A DNA stretch of 13,228 nt, taken from Lachnospiraceae bacterium. Lineage in GTDB: Bacteria > Bacillota > Clostridia > Lachnospirales > Lachnospiraceae. The notes under the pieces were generated by a model. The model saw nothing but the letters and a program-made list of their open reading frames with translations. It did not search any database and was not told where the DNA came from. The first letter of the stretch is position 1; the number at the start of each line of letters is the position of its first letter. The stretch spans positions 4,648-17,875 of the forward strand of contig JAJPZP010000085.1 in assembly GCA_021204285.1 (NCBI GenBank). The letters are read 5' to 3'. The translations under genes were made by a program, and so were the position numbers. Of this stretch, positions 1-6,618 are shown piece by piece.

Positions 1-5
1 AATAC

Positions 6-824
6 TTACTCATCTACATTATCCAGATGCACGGTCATCTGCGGGAACGGAATCTCAATTTTTTCCTCTTCAAAACGATTATGCACCGTCTCGAGTACGC
101 TCCATTTGACATTCCAGTAATCACCCGTCAGAACCCACGGACGGATCAGAATCGTGATGCCGCTGTCTGCCAGCTCATCAACCGCCACCACGCAGGTCGG
201 CTCCTTCAGTATCCGCTCATCGCTGTCCAGAATCTCATGGATCACACGCTGCGCCTTCTTAAGGTCACTGCCGTAAGCCACACTGACGCTCATGTCGACG
301 CGTCGCGTCTCATTGGCAGAATAATTGATAATCGTACCATTGGCCAGCGTGCCATTCGGCAGGATCACGTTGCGGTTGTCCACCGTATGTAAGGTTGTGG
401 CAAAGAGTGAAATCTCCACCACCGTCCCCTCACAGCTGCTCGCCGAGACAAAATCACCGACCTTGAAGGGCTTCAGCACGAGGATCAGGATGCCGCCGGC
501 GAAATTTGAGAGGCTGCCCTGCAAGGAGAGACCGACCGCTACGCCAGCAGTACCGAGGATTGTAATGAAGGAAGTCGTCTGCACGCCAAAATGCGCAAGG
601 ATGACGAGAGCCAGAATCACATAGGCCGCAATCTTCACGAATCCGTCCAGAAACTGAATGACGCCGGTATCGACCTCCGCACGTTCCAGTACGCCGTGCA
701 GGAACTTTCTCAGATACTTGATCGCCTTAACGCCTATAAAGATGCAAACCAATGCCCAGACGACCGACATACCTGCCGAGAGAAGCTTTGGCCAGAGAGT
801 CTCGATAACTGTTTCAAGATTCAT
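6..824 (-). CDS. mscS: Small-conductance mechanosensitive channel, MscS family
   Basis: 272-residue inner-membrane channel that opens under membrane tension to release solutes on osmotic downshock. Three hydrophobic helices can be seen at about residues 12-33, 62-80 and 86-118. The third is the Gly/Ala/Ser-rich pore helix typical of MscS (TAGVAVGLSLQGSLSNFAGG, 92-111), followed by the beta domain with the family signature ILPNG (154-158) and a C-terminal alpha/beta domain. The length is close to E. coli MscS. Its ATG overlaps the ligA stop codon as ATGA, and AGGAGG lies 10 nt upstream, so it is the last gene of the rluF-ligA-mscS operon and probably translationally coupled to ligA. Function is known from the family; gating has not been inferred from the sequence. 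Confidence 0.95.
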   Translation of the reverse strand: MNLETVIETLWPKLLSAGMSVVWALVCIFIGVKAIKYLRKFLHGVLERAEVDTGVIQFLDGFVKIAAYVILALVILAHFGVQTTSFITILGTAGVAVGLSLQGSLSNFAGGILILVLKPFKVGDFVSASSCEGTVVEISLFATTLHTVDNRNVILPNGTLANGTIINYSANETRRVDMSVSVAYGSDLKKAQRVIHEILDSDERILKEPTCVVAVDELADSGITILIRPWVLTGDYWNVKWSVLETVHNRFEEEKIEIPFPQMTVHLDNVDE

Positions 825-2812
825 AATATTGTTTCCTCCTCATTATTTTCTGTATAACGATCCAGAAAATCCTGTTCCGATATAATTTCAACGCCCAGCT
901 CCTTCGCTTTTTTATTTTTTGAAGAAGACGACAGGACATCGTTGTTGATCAGAAAATCTGTCTTCGAGGTGACGCCGCCGGTCACCTTACCGCCCTTCGA
1001 CTCAATAAGGTTTTTGAGGGCATTGCGATTCGGAAAATGCGTAAGACTTCCGGTGATCACAAAGATCTTTCCGGTGAGTGTCTGCGCACTTTCGTCCGTC
1101 TCCTCACGGTAAAGGGATAGCTCGTCCATGAGATCATCGAGCCAGCGGTTATGCTCCGCGTCATGGAAATACTCCTCCATGGAAGCTCCGATCACACCGC
1201 CGATACCGGGAATTTCGCTCAGCTCCTCCGCTGTCGCGCCCCGCAGCCGTTCCAGCTCATCCTGATACGCGCGGCAGAGCAGTTTCGCGTTTGCAAGGCC
1301 GATATTGGGAATGCCGAGGCTGTAGATCACACGGGAAAGCGTCGTACGGCGTGCCTTTTCGGCGCTCCCGATCAGATTCTCGTAGGATTTTTCACCAAAG
1401 CCTTCCATCTCCACGATCTCATCGCGGTGACGATCCAGATGGAACAGGTCCGCGTATTCGTGGATAAATCCCTTCCCAATCAGCTTTTCGAGCGTCATCT
1501 CGGAAAGGCCGTCGATATTCATGGCATCGCGGCTCACAAAGAGCGTGAAGGCCTTGATCTTTTTCGCCTGACAGTCCGGATTCGTGCAGTACAGAGACTC
1601 CACACCTCCTGCGCTCTCGATCCGGGTTGGTCCGCCACAGACCGGACAGCGCTCCGGTATCGGCGCATTTCCGCTGCCGGTCCGGTTCTCGGCAATCTGC
1701 GGGATGATCATATTCGCCTTGTAGACGGTGATCTCATCGCCGATTCCAAGGCGCAGCGCCTTCAGGATGCTGACGTTGTGCACCGATGCATGGCTGACCA
1801 TCGTCCCTTCAAGCTCCACCGGTTCGAAGACCGCGACCGGATTGATGAGGCCGGTGCGCGAAGGGCTCCACTCGATTTCAAGGAGCTTTGTCTCACGCTG
1901 TTCGTCCTGCCACTTAAATGCATAAGAATCGCGCGGAAATTTCGCCGTTCGGCCGAGCGACTGTCCATAGGCGATATCCTCATAGATGCTGACAAGCCCG
2001 TCCGAAGGAAAATCATTCTGCGTGATCGCTTCTGAAAAGGCGCGCACCGCCTCCGGCACCTGAGAGCCGGTCACTTTTTTGTATTCCACTACGTCGAAGC
2101 CCTGCTCCTTCATCCAGAGAAACTGCTTTTCTCTGGAATTTTCAAAGTCCACGCCATCCGCACGCACAAGCGCAAAGGCATAAAAATAGACGCAACGCTG
2201 CGCGGTGATCTCGTTGTTGAGCTGCCTGACAGAACCACTGCAAAGGTTTCGCGGATTCTTGTAGCGGGCTGCCTCATCGTCAATCTCCCGGTTGATCCGC
2301 TCAAAATCCGAATAACGAATAACTGCCTCTCCGCGGAGCACCGTCGCTCCCTTATGCGGAATCTTAAGTGGCACATTCTGAAAAACCCGCGCGTTGTTCG
2401 TAATGACCTCCCCAACTTCACCGTTTCCCCTTGTTACCGCCTTGAAGAGCGCACCATTCTCGTAAGTCAGAACGACAGTCAACCCGTCCAGCTTCCAGGA
2501 AAGTAGCACCTCATGCTCCCCTGCGAAGTCAGCAAGTGCACTGACATCCTTCGTCTTGTCCAGCGAAAGCATCGGCGTCTCATGCCGCTCTTTCGGCAGC
2601 TCGTCGACCGCCTCATAGCCGACCGTCACGGTCGGACTGCCGGAGAGCACTGTGCCGGTCTCCTGTTCTAACTGCACCAGCTCATCGTACAGTTTATCAT
2701 ACTCGAGATTGCTCATGATCTCGCAATCTTCCTGATAATAGGCCTTTGAAGCCGCCAGAAGCTGCGCGCCGAGTTCCCGCATTCTGGCAACCTTCTCCTC
2801 AGTCTGTCCCAT
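821..2812 (-). CDS. ligA: NAD-dependent DNA ligase LigA, divergent active site
   Basis: 663-residue ligase that seals nicks with NAD as AMP donor. Order of parts: Ia-like N-terminus (about 10-60), nucleotidyltransferase domain with KLDG (adenylated Lys107), OB fold (about 300-380), a four-Cys zinc finger (C389, C392, C409, C414), helix-hairpin-helix repeats (about 440-550) and a C-terminal BRCT domain (about 578-655). I start at the ATG reading MGQTEEK because AGGAGG lies 9 nt upstream; an in-frame ATG 27 nt further out has no such site. It overlaps rluF by 14 nt and mscS by 4 nt. Compared with E. coli LigA from memory, several conserved positions differ: Glu113 is Ser105, Lys290 is Ile276, Asp32 is Asn35, His23 is Tyr26, and RGDG reads RGNG. 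Arg, Glu173 (RGEA), Asp285 and Lys314 equivalents are kept, so I expect an active but clade-divergent ligase, possibly a second copy. Confidence 0.95.
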   Translation of the reverse strand: MGQTEEKVARMRELGAQLLAASKAYYQEDCEIMSNLEYDKLYDELVQLEQETGTVLSGSPTVTVGYEAVDELPKERHETPMLSLDKTKDVSALADFAGEHEVLLSWKLDGLTVVLTYENGALFKAVTRGNGEVGEVITNNARVFQNVPLKIPHKGATVLRGEAVIRYSDFERINREIDDEAARYKNPRNLCSGSVRQLNNEITAQRCVYFYAFALVRADGVDFENSREKQFLWMKEQGFDVVEYKKVTGSQVPEAVRAFSEAITQNDFPSDGLVSIYEDIAYGQSLGRTAKFPRDSYAFKWQDEQRETKLLEIEWSPSRTGLINPVAVFEPVELEGTMVSHASVHNVSILKALRLGIGDEITVYKANMIIPQIAENRTGSGNAPIPERCPVCGGPTRIESAGGVESLYCTNPDCQAKKIKAFTLFVSRDAMNIDGLSEMTLEKLIGKGFIHEYADLFHLDRHRDEIVEMEGFGEKSYENLIGSAEKARRTTLSRVIYSLGIPNIGLANAKLLCRAYQDELERLRGATAEELSEIPGIGGVIGASMEEYFHDAEHNRWLDDLMDELSLYREETDESAQTLTGKIFVITGSLTHFPNRNALKNLIESKGGKVTGGVTSKTDFLINNDVLSSSSKNKKAKELGVEIISEQDFLDRYTENNEEETIL

Positions 2813-3533
2813 CCTGCACATCCTCCTGCCCTTCTTCAAGCATCGCCAGAAGATCCCGTCGCTCCCTCTCCGTCACATTCCGCCAGGCGCCGGTCTTCAG
2901 ATGTCCGAGGCGGATGTTCAGAATCCGCACCCTTTTCAGCTCCAGTACATGATAGCCAAATTCTCCGCACATCCTGCGAATCTGCCGGTTCAGCCCCTGC
3001 GTCAGCACGATGCGGAACGAGCGCTTTCCGATCCGCTCTGTCTGACAGAGCCGTGTCGTCACATCGAGTTCACGCAGGTAAACGCCCGCCGCCATATCCT
3101 TCAGAAAGCGGTCATTAAAATCGCGGTCGAGCGTGACCTCATATTCTTTCTCATGGAAATTCGCCCCCCGCATCATGCGCTGAATGAGATCGCCCTGATT
3201 GGTCATCAGGAGCAAACCTTCCGAATCCTTGTCCAGCCTCCCGGCATAGGTAATGCGCTGCGGATAGTTCAGAAAATCGATAATATTCACGTCACCGCCC
3301 TGGCTCCTCTCCGAGCAGACGACGCCGCGCGGCTTATTGACCGCCAGAAGGATGAAATCTTCCTTCTTTTCGACCGACTTCCCATCAAGAAACACGGCCT
3401 GTCCCTCTTCGATCTGCATTCCGAGCTCCGCCGTATGCCCGTCAACGCTCACACGTCCCGCTTCGATCAGCCTGTCCGCCGCGCGGCGCGAGCAGACGCC
3501 TGCTTCACTCAGATATTTATTCAAACGAATCAT
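2799..3533 (-). CDS. rluF: RsuA/RluF-family rRNA pseudouridine synthase
   Basis: 244-residue protein that isomerises uridine to pseudouridine in ribosomal RNA. An S4 RNA-binding domain occupies about residues 2-50 (RLNKYLSEAGVCSRRAADRL). The catalytic domain carries the family motif GRLDKDSEGLLL (98-109) with the nucleophilic Asp101, and the later QGLNRQIRRMCGEFGY motif (about 175-190) that I associate with the RluF branch (23S U2604) rather than RluB or RsuA. Branch assignment is from motif memory and the exact target uridine is not proven. It is the first gene of the rluF-ligA-mscS operon. Its start has only a weak, distant GGAAGG, and the leader holds a 9-bp hairpin. Confidence 0.93.
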   Translation of the reverse strand: MIRLNKYLSEAGVCSRRAADRLIEAGRVSVDGHTAELGMQIEEGQAVFLDGKSVEKKEDFILLAVNKPRGVVCSERSQGGDVNIIDFLNYPQRITYAGRLDKDSEGLLLMTNQGDLIQRMMRGANFHEKEYEVTLDRDFNDRFLKDMAAGVYLRELDVTTRLCQTERIGKRSFRIVLTQGLNRQIRRMCGEFGYHVLELKRVRILNIRLGHLKTGAWRNVTERERRDLLAMLEEGQEDVQDGTD

Positions 3534-3551
3534 CTATGTATCGTTCCCTTC

Positions 3552-3577
3552 CGGGACTGCTTTGGTCTGCAGTCCCG
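3552..3577 (-). promoter_or_regulatory. Hairpin in the rluF 5' leader
   Basis: Perfect 9-bp stem cgggactgc / gcagtcccg with an 8-nt loop. It lies between the candidate promoter and the rluF start codon, so it would sit at the extreme 5' end of the transcript. No U-run follows it on the minus strand, so it does not look like an intrinsic terminator for the upstream gene. A role as an RNA-stabilising 5' hairpin is inference. Confidence 0.5.
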
Positions 3578-3584
3578 CTTCCCT

Positions 3585-3593
3585 ATCATACCA
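3585..3593 (-). promoter_or_regulatory. Candidate extended -10 promoter for rluF-ligA-mscS
   Basis: On the minus strand TGG-TATGAT gives an extended -10 (TGN plus a 5/6 TATAAT match). The -35 at 17 bp is poor (TGGTCT), which is common for extended -10 promoters. The predicted start, near 3578, falls at the base of the leader hairpin. Confidence 0.45.
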
Positions 3594-3624
3594 GAGATTT
3601 CCGTAAAAGACCAGACCCTCTTCT

Positions 3625-4059
3625 CTATAGATAAGCCCGAAGTTTCTCCATATTTTTTTCCTCAAAATCCATAATTTCCTGCGCCATCTCGCAGTACTCC
3701 TTCTGTGCACCGCAGTTTTCCTTCACAGCCTTCATCAGATCTGTGATGCCCATCGCATTTCCGCGGATCAGCATATCGGCCAGATGCGGTGTACTGGTAT
3801 TGAGCAGCGTGTTCATCTGAATACCACTCCACAGCTTTGTCCGATCGAAAACGCTACTGTGCGGCATCTCCTCCTTCTCCTTTTCAAATTCCCGTCCCAC
3901 CTGCTCTTCGTAGCGCAAAAACCGACAGGCCTGCCGGTTCAGGTCGAGCGCCAGATCCTCATCCTCCACCTTACTGATCAACATATTGATCGCATCACGG
4001 CCCACATGTGCATTCCTGTAGCACTCCGTAAGCACAGCTCTGTCTGCTCCAGTGATCAT
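3625..4059 (-). CDS. Small helical protein of unknown function, possibly ferritin-like and sporulation-linked
   Basis: 144-residue soluble protein, not recognised with certainty. It is rich in predicted helix, with no signal peptide or membrane segment. It has two long helices near the N-terminus (about 5-65), a central stretch HLADMLIRGNAMGITDLMKAV (split here only for description; about residues 97-117), and a charged C-terminal helix ending in EKNMEKLRAYL. The four-helix look recalls ferritin-like/DUF2383-type or coat-associated families, but metal ligands cannot be assigned with confidence. ATG is chosen over an adjacent in-frame TTG because GGAG lies 8-9 nt upstream. A sigma-E-like promoter precedes it, which suggests expression in the sporulating mother cell; that is inference. 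Confidence 0.8.
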   Translation of the reverse strand: MITGADRAVLTECYRNAHVGRDAINMLISKVEDEDLALDLNRQACRFLRYEEQVGREFEKEKEEMPHSSVFDRTKLWSGIQMNTLLNTSTPHLADMLIRGNAMGITDLMKAVKENCGAQKEYCEMAQEIMDFEEKNMEKLRAYL

Positions 4060-4060
4060 C

Positions 4061-4108
4061 AAAAAAGCTCCTTTCCCTCGCTGTTATCCTAGGGTATGGA
4101 GCTTTTTT
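4061..4108 (-). terminator. Bidirectional-type terminator after the SH3 gene; holds the next gene's Shine-Dalgarno
   Basis: Inverted repeat aaaaaagctcc (4061-4071) and ggagctttttt (4098-4108), 11 bp, with a 26-nt loop that can form a further ccct/aggg stem. Read on the minus strand it is an A-run, stem, then GGAGCTTTTTT, as expected of an intrinsic terminator about 33 nt after the SH3-gene stop. The GGAG of the 3' arm is also the ribosome binding site of the next gene, whose ATG begins 1 nt past the T-run and its G. Readthrough RNA would therefore hide that site. Confidence 0.8.
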
Positions 4109-4119
4109 GCATTTTATTC
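4091..4119 (-). promoter_or_regulatory. Candidate sigma-E-type (mother-cell) promoter
   Basis: On the minus strand GAATAAA (4113-4119) is separated by 14 bp from CATACCCT (4091-4098). This compares with the B. subtilis sigma-E consensus of about kmATATT, 14-15 bp, CATACAnT: 5/7 and 7/8. CATACCCTA also fits the sigma-K -10 (CATAnnnTA), but no AC-containing -35 is placed correctly. The -10 lies in the terminator loop, so RNA started here would lack the 5' arm and leave GGAG free. Confidence 0.45.
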
Positions 4120-4141
4120 AGATATCTGCCATCCCGACAGA

Positions 4142-5155
4142 CTACTCCAGAAATTCACTCATCACATAGCCGGTCTGGCCATTATACTCGATCTTACTCC
4201 ATCCATTTTCATAGGACTCAATCACGGTAACCGTCTCTCCCTGATAGGCCAGCGCCACTCTTTCAGAATCCGTGGATGCTTCACTGCGCACGTTCACGCT
4301 GTCCGTCACGCGGGTTTCTCGATTTTCCGCAGTCGCCTCACCGGTATCCACAGCCTCGTCAGCCGTCTCCTCCGAGGCATCCGCAGTTTCTTCCCCTTCC
4401 TCTGTGTTCTCCGCGGTTTCCTCCGACGTCTCCTCTTCCGAATCGTCACCTGCCAGCTCAAGCGCACTCTGCATGAACTGTGCCAGAGTGGAATCGCTCT
4501 CCAGAGCCTCCTCGTAACGCGCCTGTACATCCGCATAAAGTGCCTGTACATCCGCATCCTGTTCCAGCTCCGCAACGTAAGCCTGCAACTCCTCATCGTC
4601 ATCTGCGCTGCCATACTGAATCAGCCGGTCTCCATACTCATCCTGCGGCAGCAGGGAAAGACAGATGATACCCGGCGCGAGTGTCTCCACCCCATCGATC
4701 TTCATGTCATAACAGATAAACGCAATATAGGAATCTTCCTCCGGCCCGTTCATGGTATAGCAGACCAGATTGCTGTAGGACTCATATGCTCTGTCGTTCT
4801 TCTCAATCTCTGTCTTATCCTCGTCGGACAACTCGTCAACGATCAGAGCCAGCGTATCCACATCCCCATCCACAATGCAGTCCATATAGGTTTTCACCAG
4901 TGTGATGATGGACGCATGTTCATTCACGGTCAGTACATTTTCCTCCTCGACCTCTTCCGTCTCGTCTGTCGTACTTTCCTCTTCGCTTTCAGACTCCGTC
5001 TCCAGCGCGGTCTCCTCGGAAATGCTCTCCTGCGCATCGTCACTTCCACAGCCGTGTATCAGCAGAATAATCACAACAAGCAACACGAAAAGCGCCGCAA
5101 TGTACAGCTTATATTTCTGCAAAAATTTCATAATCTCCTCTTTGTTCAGTTTCAT
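4142..5155 (-). CDS. Membrane-anchored SH3b-domain protein with NTF2-like middle region
   Basis: 337-residue protein anchored in the membrane and facing outside. A short basic N-terminus precedes a transmembrane helix (about 17-34) ending IHGC, so Cys36 may be a lipidated residue, although His before Gly is unusual for a lipobox. Then come an acidic Ser/Glu/Thr linker (38-75), an alpha/beta region resembling NTF2-like folds (about 76-180), a helical stretch (185-235), a second acidic low-complexity linker (237-280) and a C-terminal bacterial SH3 domain (281-337; VNVRSEAS, GYVMSEFLE) of the kind that binds cell-wall peptides. A 16-bp direct repeat at 4521-4536 and 4542-4557 marks an in-frame 7-residue duplication (DVQALYA/DVQARYE). 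The ATG was chosen because GGAGG lies 8 nt upstream; a longer frame runs back into the tRNA and is not believable. Exact function unknown. Confidence 0.88.
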   Translation of the reverse strand: MKLNKEEIMKFLQKYKLYIAALFVLLVVIILLIHGCGSDDAQESISEETALETESESEEESTTDETEEVEEENVLTVNEHASIITLVKTYMDCIVDGDVDTLALIVDELSDEDKTEIEKNDRAYESYSNLVCYTMNGPEEDSYIAFICYDMKIDGVETLAPGIICLSLLPQDEYGDRLIQYGSADDDEELQAYVAELEQDADVQALYADVQARYEEALESDSTLAQFMQSALELAGDDSEEETSEETAENTEEGEETADASEETADEAVDTGEATAENRETRVTDSVNVRSEASTDSERVALAYQGETVTVIESYENGWSKIEYNGQTGYVMSEFLE

Positions 5156-5184
5156 GGCAAATTCCTCCAAATATGAATTTCCAT
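5152..5184 (-). CDS. 10-codon upstream ORF (MEIHIWRNLP)
   Basis: A short frame between the tRNA and the SH3-domain gene. It has AGGGAG 6 nt before its ATG and its TGA overlaps the SH3-gene ATG as ATGA. The downstream gene's own GGAGG is inside it. The arrangement is what translational coupling would look like, but a frame this short can occur by chance. Confidence 0.3.
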   Translation of the reverse strand: MEIHIWRNLP

Positions 5185-5215
5185 AACAGTCTCCCTCAAA
5201 AGTAAGAACGAAAAA

Positions 5216-5289
5216 TGCACCTGACAAGATTCGAACTTGCGACACCGGGCGTCGGAGGCCCGTGCTCTATCCAGCTGAGCTACAGGTGC
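5216..5289 (-). tRNA. tRNA-Arg (anticodon CCG)
   Basis: 74 nt, folded by eye. Acceptor GCACCTG/CAGGTGC with discriminator A; D arm GCTC-AGCTGGATA-GAGC; anticodon arm CGGGC-CTCCGAC-GCCCG with anticodon CCG, reading codon CGG; variable loop of 5; T arm GCAAG-TTCGAAT-CTTGT. CCA is not encoded; TTTTT follows the discriminator base directly. Its reverse-complement reading gives the usual false peptide (VAQLDRARASDARCRKFESC). Confidence 0.97.
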
Positions 5290-5308
5290 ATGGCTTATTA
5301 CCTCACCT

Positions 5309-5337
5309 ATCATACACCAAGTTGAAAAAATAAGCAA
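5309..5337 (-). promoter_or_regulatory. Promoter of tRNA-Arg
   Basis: On the minus strand TTGCTT (5332-5337), 17 bp, TATGAT (5309-5314). The predicted start lies about 12 nt before the mature tRNA. The region around it is AT-rich. Because no clear promoter lies between the tRNA and the SH3-domain gene, this one may serve both. Confidence 0.65.
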
Positions 5338-5371
5338 ATGTTTTTTGTAACAAAATTGTAATATTTTTCCC

Positions 5372-5533
5372 CAGTTCAGCGCGGACCGGAGCGAAGCGGA
5401 GAACCAGCAGTTCCAGGAAGCCCGCATAGCGGGCTTCCTGGAACCTGCCGCGCCGAACTGCCACTTACCTTACACAGAACCTGCCGCGCCGAACTGCCAC
5501 TTACCTTACACAGAACCCGCCGTGCTGAACTTC
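5372..5533. repeat. Extragenic tandem repeat with nested palindromes
   Basis: Two identical 36-bp units (5441-5476 and 5477-5512) and a partial degenerate third (5513-5533), which ends just before the stop codon of the DUF5688-like gene. A 13-nt inverted copy of the unit core, cagttcagcgcgg (5372-5384), can pair with the cores at 5448-5460 or 5484-5496 (12/13 each) and less well at 5520-5532. Between them lies the perfect 16-bp hairpin at 5410-5444. The content is GC-rich against an AT-rich flank, which fits an inserted REP-like or MITE-like element. Confidence 0.8.
5410..5444. repeat. Perfect 16-bp palindrome, 3-nt loop
   Basis: gttccaggaagcccgc, ata, gcgggcttcctggaac. It is fully paired over 16 bp with no mismatch. 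No T-run follows on either strand, so it is not a standard intrinsic terminator, although it could block exonucleases or weakly terminate transcription from the DUF5688-like gene. Confidence 0.9.
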
Positions 5534-5535
5534 CG

Positions 5536-6417
5536 TCACGCTCGTCCTTTCTCACACAATGACATTCTCTTCTCCGCGGCTGAATAATAATACACACTCC
5601 CACTAAGATACTCTTCTGCTCTCACGCAGCGCCTGTTTACCGTATGCACAATCTCTTCCAGATCCGCATTCTCCGGCGTATCAGAGGCCGGCAGCAGAAT
5701 CACCTCATGAATACTGCTTGGCAATACATAATAATCTCCTCCCAGGCGTTCTCCGCACATGCTCTGTACCCCCGGATCCAGAATACAGGCTGCGCCATAT
5801 TCCTTTCGACTGGTGCTCAGAACATATAGATGACTATTAGAATCGTCAAGACCATACTCCCCCAGGAGCTGCTCAAGCGGCTGAAAAAATGCCGGTTCCC
5901 TGCGCATATTCCGCACAGCAATCTCATGCAGCTCCTCCGGCGTCAGCCCCCAGCTGCGCAGATGTTCCGTACGGACCAGTGCCGTTGCATTCTTTATAAT
6001 AGAATCGGGAATCTTCAGATAGTACACAATGGCCAGGTCCAGCCATTTTCGACAGGGAACCTGTTCGAGAAGTTCTGTATTGCGCGTCGCAGAGATCAGC
6101 TTACTGTAAATCAGATCGCGGGCCTTGTCAAACTCAAGAAGCTTCTTTATTTCTTCTCCCGGCAGTGTGCGGCTCCCGCGCTGAAGATTCAGAACCATCT
6201 GCGCGATTTCGCGAATATAGTCGGGATCCGGGCTGCTCCGATAATAATTGTTCACATAGACCGTAGGCTGTTCCCTTCGTCCCGGCATCATACAGCTGAA
6301 TCCATCCAGATGAACGTTGTTATTTTTCAGCACCTGAACACGGCGAATATGCTCTCCCGGAGCCAGATTGCTGTCAATCTCCTCCTCAAGGAGATCCAGA
6401 AATTTATCATAGGTCAT
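5536..6417 (-). CDS. DUF5688-like protein
   Basis: 293-residue soluble protein resembling DUF5688, a family that I associate with Lachnospiraceae; its function is unknown. Seen in the sequence: N-terminal acidic helix (MTYDKFLDLLEEEI), a strand-rich region (about 25-60), a helical middle (70-170), and a C-terminal region with ITIL-type strands including YYVLPSSIHEVILLPA (about 223-238). No signal peptide, membrane helix or enzyme motif was recognised. The start is placed at the ATG with AAAGGA 6 nt upstream; the frame continues 69 nt further without a ribosome binding site. It is divergent from the DAHP synthase gene, and its stop codon touches the repeat element. Confidence 0.85.
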   Translation of the reverse strand: MTYDKFLDLLEEEIDSNLAPGEHIRRVQVLKNNNVHLDGFSCMMPGRREQPTVYVNNYYRSSPDPDYIREIAQMVLNLQRGSRTLPGEEIKKLLEFDKARDLIYSKLISATRNTELLEQVPCRKWLDLAIVYYLKIPDSIIKNATALVRTEHLRSWGLTPEELHEIAVRNMRREPAFFQPLEQLLGEYGLDDSNSHLYVLSTSRKEYGAACILDPGVQSMCGERLGGDYYVLPSSIHEVILLPASDTPENADLEEIVHTVNRRCVRAEEYLSGSVYYYSAAEKRMSLCEKGRA

Positions 6418-6509
6418 GAAAAATCCTTTCTGTCTCTCTCCTCCTTCTGCTCTGTTCCTTAACTGGGAAATGTTGTGCGAAAGCACAGACGCGTTTTATA
6501 TCTGCATCC

Positions 6510-6538
6510 AGTGTAACCGATTCGCCATTTTTTTGCAA
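6510..6538 (-). promoter_or_regulatory. Candidate promoter of the DUF5688-like gene
   Basis: On the minus strand TTGCAA (6533-6538), 17 bp, TACACT (6510-6515); each hexamer matches consensus at 4/6. Its -35 lies 6 bp from the -35 of the divergent aroF promoter, so the two would be read back to back. Confidence 0.4.
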
Positions 6539-6544
6539 GCTACA

Positions 6545-6573
6545 TTTACATTCTCAGGAAATTATATTATAAT
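6545..6573 (+). promoter_or_regulatory. Sigma-A promoter of the DAHP synthase gene
   Basis: TTTACA (6545-6550), 17 bp, TATAAT (6568-6573). This is a near-consensus promoter with a predicted start near 6580, giving a leader of about 40 nt. The leader shows no T-box, no Trp/Tyr-rich leader peptide and no terminator hairpin. Confidence 0.8.
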
Positions 6574-6618
6574 AATTCTGTTTGCTCTGCGGACGATTCT
6601 ACACGGAGGAGAGCTGTT

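Noticed and set aside
5216-5289. tRNA-Arg as an integration site for a mobile element
   Set aside because: No direct repeat of the tRNA 3' end was seen nearby, there is no integrase next to it, and the Xer gene is over 5 kb away in a core context.
5152-5427. A protein reading VAQLDRARASDARCRKFESC
   Set aside because: This is the known false translation across a tRNA-Arg gene.
5441-5512. 36-bp direct repeats as a CRISPR array
   Set aside because: The units are directly adjacent with no spacers, there are only two full copies, and no cas gene is near.
6574-6618. Attenuator or T-box in the DAHP synthase leader
   Set aside because: The leader is about 40 nt, with no terminator hairpin, no aromatic leader peptide and no T-box motif.
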